Assembly (NCBI GenBank): GCA_030062745.1
Contig: CP099841.1
Coordinates: 12,590,970-12,654,969, forward strand
Direction: 5' to 3'
Origin: Capitulum mitella
Lineage: Eukaryota; Arthropoda; Thecostraca; Pollicipedomorpha; Pollicipedidae
DNA: 64,000 nt
Part shown: piece by piece, positions 47,262 to 58,400 of the stretch
How positions within the stretch are numbered: position 1 is the stretch's first letter
Layout: the number at the start of each line of letters is the position of its first letter
Program-made: the position numbers and the translations under genes
The notes under the pieces: model-generated
What the model was told of the DNA's origin: nothing
Database searches by the model: none
What the model saw: only the letters and a program-made list of their open reading frames with translations

Positions 47262-47340
47262 CACACTCCTTGATATAATACAAACATTAGTTTGTGATGC
47301 TTGTTTTGCTATACAGCTGCACCTTGAACTATGTATGGCA
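47086..47340. repeat. TA arrays and a 144-bp direct duplication
   Basis: Long TA runs lie at about 47,090-47,113 and 47,195-47,258. Each is followed by the same segment (attacacactccttgatata, then tttgtgatgctt), starting at 47,114 and 47,258, exactly 144 bases apart. Copies differ at only a few bases. Confidence 0.85.
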
Positions 47341-48549
47341 AGGGATGCAACTATGTATGTAAGCCATTGATTACATGAGTACCAGTCTGCCAAACATGCC
47401 ATGCTTTCATATCTTTCTGATGCAGAGTTGGGGCTGGGAACCAGTTTTTGGAAGCTTGCACAAATTTTGTAGCAGAACTATCAGGACTGGGGCAGCACAG
47501 TCCACCTTCAGAAATCTGTGTGCACTGAGGCCGTTGCTTTGATTGGCAGCGCATGCTACTGTAATAACTTCCAGACCAAACCAGTAAAAAGACAAGGTTT
47601 GTTTGTTTGTTTGTCTGTCTATGGGCTAGAAAACAAAACCTCTTGGGCTCAGGTGACCAAAATACTGTGTCATGCTGTGTGTCTTGTAAGACATCAGTCA
47701 TCTGTATATCTAACAAGCAGCAACACTAATGTATAACATTTGTCACACACATCATATATGCCATTATTCTCATGAGAGCAATAGAAAACTCTTTGTACTC
47801 TTTCTGCATATTACAAAATAATGCAGCCAAAATCTGGTTAGGATCTACATTTCATGGATACACAAGATTCATGCACAACATCCCTTATTCTTGTTACTTG
47901 GTTTGCAGACTGGCATCAGTATGCAGCCTCTAGGACAACTTTGTTATTTCAATGGCCATCAGGACAGGAGAGAGTGGGAAGTACCATCCATTTCACCACT
48001 GGATCTGGGTTTCCAGTCCATCATCTTCTGTAAACATGCTTAACTCTAGTCATCACCAATTAAAGTTCCTTCTTGATGAACTTACATTCTGTGAACTGGG
48101 ATGGCTTAAAAAACTGCTAATTAAATACACAACTTCAAAAGCCAGGAGGGAAAGTTAGCACAATATTTCATACTGGAAAACAAATATCAAGTAAAAGAGA
48201 AAATTCCCAGTCTGCAGTCTCAAACTGGTAATAACATCCTCCTGATGTGATTCACTTACTGATCAAACATGATTAACTTTGTATGCAACTAATGAGCTGT
48301 CAACAAAGGGAAGCATAGTTCTGGGAAAAATGCATAACTTTTGCTCAATCACATGTACAGCACCAAAGCCCAGTAGGGCTGGCCACTGGCTGAAGCAGCA
48401 AAAGCAAATTAAATAAAGGCAACCACTGCAAATATGTCAGACAGCAGTGGCAATGTTTTTGGATAGTTCAATGCATAGCTTGCTTGCTATTTGGTCTGAT
48501 AGCTCAGACAAATGTAGATAAATGAATAACATGAACGATAAGAACCTAC

Positions 48550-48700
48550 CTGTGATTCTCTTTGTAGAGTCCGTAACAGATTGTCGCCTTTTGCAACGTT
48601 CGATCACTTCCAACTCAAAATCCTCAAGTCAGCATGGCTTAGTCTCAAGTATTCCAGGACAAAACTAGGGCTATAGCTTAGTTTTCTCTGTCTAAATGGA
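48550..48700 (-). other. app: probable non-coding first exon of the palmitoyltransferase gene
   Basis: The minus strand offers a strong donor (CACAG/GTAGGTTCTT, exon end at 48,550). The CpG-poor DNA stops just there, as it does at the first-exon donors of the other two genes. No start codon with a family N-terminus is seen, so it would be 5' UTR. The upstream limit is unknown; 48,700 is nominal. Confidence 0.4.
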
Positions 48701-49320
48701 TCTTTTGGACAAGACTAGCACTATCCCCATTTCATTCGCGACTTATTCGTGCGTGCATCGCTCGCACGCCATCTCCACAAGAACCCTGCGCCACAAGTTT
48801 CTGTGCGTCGCGTTTGTTTGTTGATAGAGAAGGGCTCCTCTCTATCCAATTGCTGTATTTGGAAGCAGCACCCTGGTGACGACAATCGGAAACATTAAGT
48901 GCGTAGACAACCAAAAATCGATTTCCTCGCAAATATCGCCCTAGATGACAGGTCACATACATAACATGTAAGGTACTGGGTCAAACTTTGTAGGTCAAAA
49001 AGAAGTGGGAAGCATTTATGTCGTTTCTTTGGCTACTTTGCGCAAGCTGCACCTCGTGGCCCTCATATGCGTGAAAATTGCGTGGGCACTGCCCTGGGTA
49101 TTTGATTGCAATTTCGCAAATCTTTTGAAGTAATTAATCACAAAAGTACTAAATTTCAATGAAAATATTTTTTCGTAAATGGCTTTTGGCAGTGTAATTT
49201 TAAAGTAAGCAATGATTAGGCATTATGGCGCTAATTTTTTATATCTCTGATAGTGCTGGAGCAATTTCCAATTACAATTCCCCGAATGTGTAACCATCGC
49301 CTTGTAAATGGACGACCCTC
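48551..49320. promoter_or_regulatory. probable bidirectional promoter
   Basis: CpG-normal DNA lies between two CpG-poor blocks. On its left is the inferred first exon of the palmitoyltransferase (minus), and on its right the signal-peptide exon of the Ig-domain gene (plus). The right part is AT-rich (49,100-49,260) and no TATA box stands out. The assignment is inference from geometry and CpG pattern. Confidence 0.45.
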
Positions 49321-49414
49321 ATGTCCGTACACGATTATATGGCGTCGAATTGTTTACTTTGTTTGTGTCTGGTAGTGGGAGTGGCAGTTTCTCAAACAAT
49401 AGTACAACCAAATG
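49321..49414 (+). CDS. Ig-receptor exon 1 (signal peptide)
   Basis: ATG at 49,321 opens a reading with a hydrophobic core NCLLCLCLVVGVAVS and donor AATG/gtaagt. The leftover single base matches the acceptors of exons 2 and 3. An in-frame second Met (residue 7) could also start translation. Confidence 0.75.
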
Positions 49415-52400
49415 GTAAGTGAAGTGAAAAATGCGGAAAAACTGTGATGCACCACATGTCCTGTGTGCATTGGATTTGTCTCGGGAAGAGCAAACTGGAG
49501 TATGAAACAATACCTCTGGCATATATCATGTTTTCGTCTGTGATAAGTTAATTTCATATGCTGACACGGTTGGTAGTATCTGCGGTGCACCAGTCTTTTT
49601 ACCATCCCTTGTGTGGAGCTATATTTGGGTACATGGCCAGTCATGTATGGGTGTGTCCTTACATCATTGTGACCATAAGAGTGTTCACATATTTCTTTTG
49701 TTGTGGGCATTGTAGAAATGCAGGGAGTAAAGCATTCTTAATTGACTGGAATTGGTGGTATTTTTTGGTTAAGTATTTGACTTCATGCCTTGTCATCAAG
49801 GCATGTCAAGAAAGTTGCATTCTTCTTTTATTATGTTAGTTTTGTCCATTTTTCTGTTGCCATTTGTTGTGCCAAATTTCTGTAGTGGCCAATGTACCAA
49901 GATTGATTCGGATATCAGATTATTGTTTGTATCAGTATATGTATGTATGTATTTGTGCAGGCTTGATTAAATGTGACAGCAAGGTTAGTTATTATTTTCT
50001 TCCTTAAGCTTTCTGCTCTTCCTGTAAGCTTTTGCTCATTTTCCTTGAGGCAGAAAGCAGAACTCCTCCAAAACCATGTATTGTTTTGCCATTTCCCATA
50101 AACATCATCAGGCAAACATTCAACACATTGCACATACATATGACATGTAGCAATGTGATAAAATGTAATTATGTGGAATTACTGTAGAAGAGACACATCA
50201 TATTGTAGTTGTTGGTTTCCAGTGAAATGACACAAAATTAATTGGATGTTGTTTCAGCAAACTATTTGAAAATGTATGCTTCCTAAAATTTCAGGCACTT
50301 CCTGATGACTACATAGAAAAACATGACTGTACAAGTCTGAACACCCTCTTAGACTCTGGCCCTGGTCAGGGGCCCATTGGAGAGAGAGTGGGTACACTGG
50401 GTATTGATCTGCCTGCTGATAAGAGGATCACAGTCTCTGATGTAGATGTCTCCCAGTATTGGTAGTTTATGTTTTTCTGAGCACTGAGTGAGTATAGTTG
50501 CCTGGTTATGGAGGGTTTCTTTGGTGATGGTGACATGGTGGACATCTCTGAGATGTTTCTTAGTTCTGCAGTGTTGTAGATGCATGGTTGTCCTCCCCCA
50601 TGGTCATGGCAGTATATTCCCAGACCCTAGGGAGAAGGATGACTGTGCATCTACAAGACACTAGACTAAAGAAAAGTCTCAGAGACATCAACCATGTCTT
50701 CACCAGCAGAAAAACCTTCCTGAACTAGACAACCATACTCACTGTTCAGAAAACATACACTGCAAATACTGGGAGCTGTTTACATCACAGACTGCAATCC
50801 TCTTATCAATGTGCAGGTCAATGTCCGGGGTACTCTCTCTGTTTGATGGATCCCTGATGGGAGCCAGGTTTTAAGAGGCTGTTAAGATTTGTACTGTCAT
50901 GTTTGTCTACATAGTGAACAGAAAGTGCCCAAAGTTTTAGGAAGCATACGTTTTCAAATAGTTTGCCCAGTCACTGTTCACTTAATTTTGTTCTGTTACA
51001 TTAGAAACCAACAGTCACTAGAAGCAATGATGCTTACCTAGTACTTCTTTGTATTCATGGTGCTTTGTCATATTGTTAGATATGCCATACATATGTGTAA
51101 TGTGTTGAATGTTTGCCTTATGATGTCCATGGTGAATCATGAATCAATCAATCAAAATCAAAAATGAATCAAACTTTCCATGGTTTTGGAGGACTGCTTT
51201 TTTACCCAGAGGAAAAGTGTGAAAACTTGTATGAAAAACAGAAAACTTAAGGAAGCAAATAAATACAGCTAACTTTACTGCCATATTTAATGGAACTTGC
51301 ATTAATGAGAATCTGCTCCAGAAGTATAGAAATATATATACATATATATTGTTGTATGATAGATAAAATGTTGTGCTCAGTGAATGAAATCCTAGAATTC
51401 TAGAGACATCCAAGAATAAAATTGGATCATATTGCTCCAAGAAGAAAGGGAGCTGGGCCTTATGACCCCATCTTGTTTACACTGTGTATGTTCCAATGAT
51501 ACTTTGATATGCCACACAAAAGTTGATGACATCATGAAATTGAGGAATCTGATTTGTGGTTTCATTACATATCTGTTCAATAGAGCTGTTGCTAACTTCT
51601 TAGTCAGCAAAATTCCACAATTCCAGAAATGCTGTGCATAGAAGCAGTAACTATACAAACAGAATGAAGTCAACACCAGAGTGGTGCAGCATTTGGTGAT
51701 GTGCAGAGCATTAAAAGTATCCTATTTTTTACATAATGTATCTTGTCATGATGTTTTGTGTGTAAGAATTGCAACAATTTGTCTCAGAATTGTTTTTTAT
51801 CATTTTTAGCATAGAAATAAGTATTTGGACAGAACACTCTGCATGACTGCTTTGTATGCATCTATGACATGAATTATGTTAATCCATCACCAGATCTCCA
51901 TATCTGCCCTAATCAAGATCAGAATGGCAGTTTTAATCCTTCAGCATGCAAACTATGTTTGGTTTAAAACATGCATCACCTCTCTTTTTCAGAGAGTCCA
52001 CCTACCTCAGACACATTGCAGGGTGCAAGCCAGTTACAGAGCGACTTTGGATTACCGTCTCCAGGGTCATTAGGTAAGTGCTAAGAAAAGAACATATTTG
52101 TCTTTTTTTCTGTTGTGACGTGTGGAATGTGAAGGGAAGATGGAAGATGTAATTCACTAGTTGGCAATTTTAATGGTTTTGTTGATCATTACAGAATTCT
52201 TGAATCAGTGCCTGCTAGAACAGGGTTTATGTCTGAGCTCATTTACTTAAGTATGAACCAAGTCTTTAATCTCAGACTCATGTGAATCAGGCTATAATTT
52301 CCCAGAACTGGATTTGGACTTGACTGGCAGACTGACAAAACTGAAAATTTGAAATCAGTCTGACTCTCAAAATGATAAAAATGCTTGACCTAGACTAAAC

Positions 52401-55400
52401 CTGGGAAACAGGCACAGTCAAATGATGCCATAAACAATACACTATTCAGAGCATCAGAATGACACAGAAGGTACATGAGGCAAGAATGATCTGTGCAGCA
52501 AACCTAGTCAGCAGAATCAAATCTGAGTCATAGGAACTACCAGTACATATAACATTTGCAAATGGTAAATGTAGCAATTGGAAGCCTTGAATATAAGACA
52601 GGCAAAATAGTTGAAATGGACAAAGAAGCAGCTGAGGTTCTGGAAGAGCTCTTCCTGTCTGTGTTTGCAAAGAAGGGTGAGGATCTTTTCCCAGAATTCC
52701 CATGTCATCTGGAAGGCAGAGTTCTATTAACTGACATATTGTTCTGAACCATTTGAATCAAAGAAAGAAACCAAAGAAATTTTTGGTAGAAAAAATTGAA
52801 TTTCATGAAGTATTTGAATCCCAGCAAGGCAACAGCACCAGGTTGAATTGCTCTAATTGTTATGAGGCACTATGCTAGTGAACTGGCCTGCCCCCTGCAA
52901 GCCATTCTTCAGAAAAGTGGGCAGGATTCTATGAGATTAAAGATATGAAATGGAAAAGTCCAATCAGATTGGTTATCAGTAAGAATCACCTCAATGAAGA
53001 GGGTTAGAAAAGAGCCAGTAACCTGAGACCAGTGTGTGTTACTGGTCAGCCCTGCATTTTTAGAATGCTTGATATGCAAGAAAATCCTGCCTGACCTCAG
53101 AGAAATACACTGTCACCTCATCAGCATGGTTTTACGTGCAAGGAATCATGCTTCACTGATTCTTCAGAATCATAAGAAGAGTGAACAAATGCCATTGATG
53201 ATGACTCAAGATTGGACAGCATATTCTTGAATTTCAGCAAAGCTCTTGATACTGTCCCCCATCAGATGCTTTGCAATAAATGGTATTTGTATAGCATCCA
53301 GGAAAAATTCTTAGATTGATTTAAGGCTTTTCTGACCAGAACACAGCAACAGCTTAACGTGAGCAATAGTTTTCAGTGATGTTCAACAAGAATAAGTGTA
53401 ACAGCCGTTACTTTTTCCAGTTGATGCAAATGAGTTATCAACTTTGGTTGCAAGCAGAGTGTTTGTGTTTGTGTTTGCCGATGACATGAAGATGTATCAG
53501 GAAATCCAAGGAGAGGAAGATGTAAGAAAACTTTGAGAAGATATCTGTAATTTAAATGTATGGCCAAGTTGTTGGCTGCTGCAGTTCAGTGCTTCTAAAT
53601 GTAAGGTTATGCATTTCAGTAGCACCAATTCCAAGACTAGATTTTGCATGGAAACATCAAGTGGTGACTTTGGGGCTATGCAAGAAATTTCAGAGGACAT
53701 GTGCCTGGGTATCATCATTGGCAGTACACTCATACCAACATTGCCACATACCAAAAGGCTGCCAAGAAAGCTCTGTCTTCTCTGAGGTTGATGAATGACA
53801 GTTTCAGCTACCTTATTAAAGATGCTTTTTGAGTGCTGAACACAACCTGTGTGAAACCAGAACTTAATTACTGTTTGCAGGCAGTTGGGCCATGCATGCT
53901 ACAAGGTTTTCAGGCCCTTGAAAAAATCAGAAGAAAAGCTGCTAAACTTGTTAAGGAAATCAGACATGTTTCCTATGAGGAAAGACTAAGAGAACTGAAA
54001 ATTGTCAGAAGAAGATAGGGCTGCTAGATGTGACCGCATTGAAGCATATTGAATCCCCGCAAGAAAACTGAATGTTGACCAGACAGTTTTTATGAGATTG
54101 AAATGTCAGAACAAGATTATATAATTTCAAGCTCTTCAGATATAAATCATTCAACTAATAGGAACCAGATTCTTCAGAAGTGGAGTCATAAACTCTTGGG
54201 ACAGACTGCCAAGAGACATTTTGTCTGCTTCAACAACCAAACGGTCCCAGACATTGTTCAGACATCATAGAGCCAGCCTAGTTACAATGCCTCTTGAAAC
54301 ATCCTAGTCCTATGATATGGACTTGAAATAGACCTGGTGTAACCCAGGATGATAAACAGATAAAAATGGACATTGCTAACCAGTTGCAGACTTGGACAAT
54401 GGCTGGCAGCATGATTATTGTATGAATGGAAAACATGACCATTAAACTGCCTCCTCAGGTCCTAACATTTAAAAAAGAAAATGAATTTGATAGTGCATAA
54501 ATGCGCATCATCAGTTCGTTAGGTTTGAGCGGAATTCATTGAGGTAAATAATTATTAAGAGCATCATATGCTCCCCAAAATATTCCTGAAATATGTTTCG
54601 TAGCTTTTAAGAATGTGTTTTTAGTGCCAACAAAACGAAAATAACAGCATGCACTAGATTTCATGTAACTGTCGTAGGTCTCAAGTGAGACATTTGAAAA
54701 GGGTTAGTAGTTTTCCTCGCTATTTCATTGATTTTGTTCATATTTGACGGCAAAAAATGGCATCAGAATGCAAAAGTCAAGTGTGTCTTTGCTTGTGGTC
54801 ATTGTGGCAAGTGGGCATAGGCCATTATGTCTGTTTATACGTTTATACCAGTGTTAATATAGTGCATGTTAGGATTTTTTGTACAGTTACAACCCAGACT
54901 TAGAGAAACGTTATATTACTATTCCGGAACGGGCATTAAATTGGTAATTCCGATTATCGATATCCGGAAATCCATTAATAAGCTTTATTTATATGGGACC
55001 ATGTGGGTCATTGTGCAGCACAGGGCTCGTGCTTATTTGAGAAGATAACGACTTTCACCCAGCCGCAAAGTTTTGAGAAAAAATGTCCAAGCTTAAAGAC
55101 TTTGAAAGTGTACTCAAAGTTCTGACCTTCATAGCGACAGAAAAATATTAATCGAATCAAACTCCCCGTGTCTTTGCCCCTTTTCATCAGGCATTATTCC
55201 AGAAGCGAGGGTCGGACTCAGACTCGGACTCAGGGCATCCTGACGTACTCGGAATCGGGCTCGCCGTTTTGGACTCAAATCCAGGTCTGCTGCACCCATC
55301 TAAAGAGCCAGCGAGCCCGGGCGCCGGCAGACGTACTGCTGTGCTGACAGCGTCTCCGCGCCCTGCAGGCTGGCGGCCGCGACCTGGCGATGGCCGGCCG

Positions 55401-58400
55401 TTCCGACCGCCGGACGTCGCCTCCGAACTGCGCAACCAGACGACGATGCGCTTCACCCGCGAGCCGCAAAGCCAGGTGGTGAAGAACGGCGCCTCAGCCG
55501 AGCTGGCCTGTGCCGTCAACGTCGACGGCGTCACGATCCAGTGGCTGTATGGTGGCAAGCCCCTAGAGCCCAACAAGCGCAAGTGGGTGCGCACTGATGA
55601 CGGCACACTGGTCATTAGCAGGGTCAGGCGCAACAAGAACGATGCCGGGATTTATCAGTGCAAGGTGCTGTCGGTAGATGGCGCCATGCTGTCGCGGCCT
55701 GCCCAGCTCACTATTGCCGGTAAGTGACAGCTGTTTGACGTCTTAGGTGCGATGTATACCGGTTTTCGGTGTCTGAATCTGTGTCCTGACGTGTAGCTCT
55801 GATGTGAGTCTGTCTTCGGTTTCCCAGTCTTTCTCCATTCTGCCGGTGAGTGTCCTGATGTGTCTGGTCCCTCAGTTTGGCTGGCGTGACGCTGCCAGCG
55901 GACCTGATGTACTGAGCGTGGCCGCTGGCCGTCTGACGGCCGACCTCTGTTCCGCAGAGTTATCGCGAGAGTTCGCCGTCTCGCCGGCCAACACGTCAGC
56001 GCCAGCCGGCGGCACGGTGCTGCTGCAGTGCTCGCTGGACTCGGTGCCTCCGGCGCGCATCAGCTGGCTGCGCGACGGCCAGCCGCTGGACGTGAACGGC
56101 ACGGAGCGGTACTCGACGGACGTGCCCGGCCAGCTGATCATCCGCCGGCTGGCCGGGCAGGACGCCGGAGAGTACAGGTGAGCTCGCCCACTGAGGCTGG
56201 GACGGCACGCTGACCGCTGCTGAGCACGCCTGTTGTGCAAAGGCAACAGAACGCATCTCTGCTTTCGGTAATTTTCAGGAGAGTGGAAAAACAGTTTTGG
56301 CATCATGATTACTTACCGAGTTACCTTACGAAAGTTTATTCAGTTTTGGCGAATGGAGCAGGAAGTGTCGATCACAGTGCACGCATGTTTTTTTACAATT
56401 ATTCGTTAAAATAATGGTGTAGATGTCGAAAATGTTTTTTTTGGCTTTGACACAACTGGCCTACCCCTTTATGTGGACATTGGCAACAACCTCATATGAG
56501 GCAAAAAACGGATCTCTCACCAGCGTTTTTCTGCTGTGGTTTGAACCGTAAGGATCCAGCAGTGGTTATTAACATACGTTTATTTGTACCTAGCTAATGA
56601 CTATAAACATCCAAGGGCAATCGAAAATACAGTTGTATTAAATGGGATTGTACTGCTGTAGGTGATGATACTGATGATGCTTCTCAAATGCAGTCGGTGA
56701 TGACTTTTGGCAGTGTACCCTTAGTTGGTGCAGCTCCATTTGGTTTCAAGAGGCTGAACAGTCAGTAACACACCAAGCACGTGGTCAAGTGTATTGTTCA
56801 CAACCTGACAAACAAACAAGGCATTTGGCATGAAACACATGGACGACAGCCATAACTGTGCAGCAGGACAATGGCCAAAGTGGCCTGCGAAGAGAAGTTA
56901 ATGGCCAAGAACAAAGTGACGAGTAAAGTGGGTCATGAAGAAGCAAACAAAAGCGCCACGCCTGTCATTTATGCAGAGCTTTTCATCGGAAACCTTGTCA
57001 TCCATATCTCCTATAGGTACACAGCCATGGCCTGGTGTGCCTGAGAGACCCCATGGACATGTGTCCGTGATCTGGAGGTGTACGTGGCATTGAGGTTTTT
57101 GACCGACAGTTAAACGTCGGACCGAAGACCGGATTGAAGATTGAAGATCCCACGTTTGTGAGTTGGCATGAGGGGCAGCAGATTGTCGCAGATGTTGTCG
57201 ATCTTTGTCCGGTTGATACTTCCCCGTTTGGAGCGCGTCTGGAACTCAGCAGATGGAGCGAGGGTCTTTTTGAGGAGGTCCAAGGCTTTCCAGCCTGGCT
57301 GCTGAAGTCACGCTTCGTTTAAAACAGGCGCGAACCTCTCCTGACCTGTACTCGCACCGGCTCCCCGAGGTAAGGACGCTGTCCGTCCTCGTGCAGAAGG
57401 TGGATTTTATGTTGGCTGATGCCGTCTCGAAGACGAAAGAAGTCGTCGAGCTTCGGGGTGATGGCGTTGAGTCCTGTACTGTGGACGAGTTACTTGAAGT
57501 CTTCAAAATCCGCGCTTTGCTTGCGTTTCCTGATATTTTTATGGTCACCGGGTGGTGCGAGTCCACGCTCATAGCTGTGTGGCCTTTGTGAGATATTTGA
57601 GCGTGATGCGCTCTGCAGTCACAGATGTCCCATTGACTGCCTGCAGCAAAATAGTCAAGAGTGCCCAGTTCTTGTTCTGAGCGCTGCAGTAGTCCGTGTA
57701 CATGGTCATGTAGGTCCGGTCGCCATACTCTTTTAAAAAGGCGAGGAACGTGTAGGCCACGTCTTCCGCATCGCGTTCCGCCGCAGCCTCGTGCCAGAGC
57801 ACGGCCTCTGAGCCCGGTCTGCCTCCTCTCGGCACGCTGAATGTCTCGTTGAATTTGAGTCTTGGTGTGAAAAAACACGTTTTGTGTGGAAGCATCGGTG
57901 ACACTTATACTGTCATCATGTCGGCGCGTACCACAACTTCTCCCGTTTTCTTTCAGCGTCCCGTTGTTACTCGGCCCGAGCAGGTTCTGCTCGTGCCAAG
58001 TGTTCTTCCTTGGAGACGCAAACATCACATTTCGGGGGCCATGTTGGGCACTGCTGTCGGTGGTGGTGGTATCGCTCGCACTTCCCACGTTCCTCGTCAG
58101 ATAGGTTTGTGAATCCGATATTTCCATCCCTGAGAACATTGCGGTATGTCTGAAAACTGCACGCCGTGCCGTTGTCCTGGATGAAATCCTCGGACATTGC
58201 ACGGATGGTCAGCTCTGAAGGCAGATATCTGCGTTTGGGTGCGCGCACGTAGCGGTAGTGTGGGGCTACCGGTCCATATTTTCCTCTCTTCATCGTTTGT
58301 TGCTGGGTTCATGCCGCCCTCTCAGACCGGGTGGTGCGATGACCGTGAAGTCCTGCACGGCGCTTCGAACCGCCATATCGTTACCGGCTCGTAGCCCGAG

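Larger units (their letters stand above)
42849..48549 (-). other. probable first intron of the palmitoyltransferase gene
   Basis: Inferred from a good minus-strand donor at 48,549 (CACAG/gtaggt) and the acceptor near 42,849. It contains a very CpG-rich block (43,430-43,870), a TIR element (45,014-46,163) and TA arrays (47,086-47,340). From about 44,930 to 48,540 it is almost free of CG dinucleotides; I read none between 46,124 and 47,170. Confidence 0.5.

Noticed and set aside
55192..55368. Extra 5' part of Ig exon 3
   Set aside because: The frame is open, but acceptors near 55,192 and 55,206 give the wrong phase for exon 2; the acceptor at 55,368 fits.
57246..58202. 318-residue minus-strand open frame as an intact gene
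   Set aside because: Family blocks jump between this frame and two others, so only part of it is the ancestral reading; the locus is annotated as a pseudogene instead.
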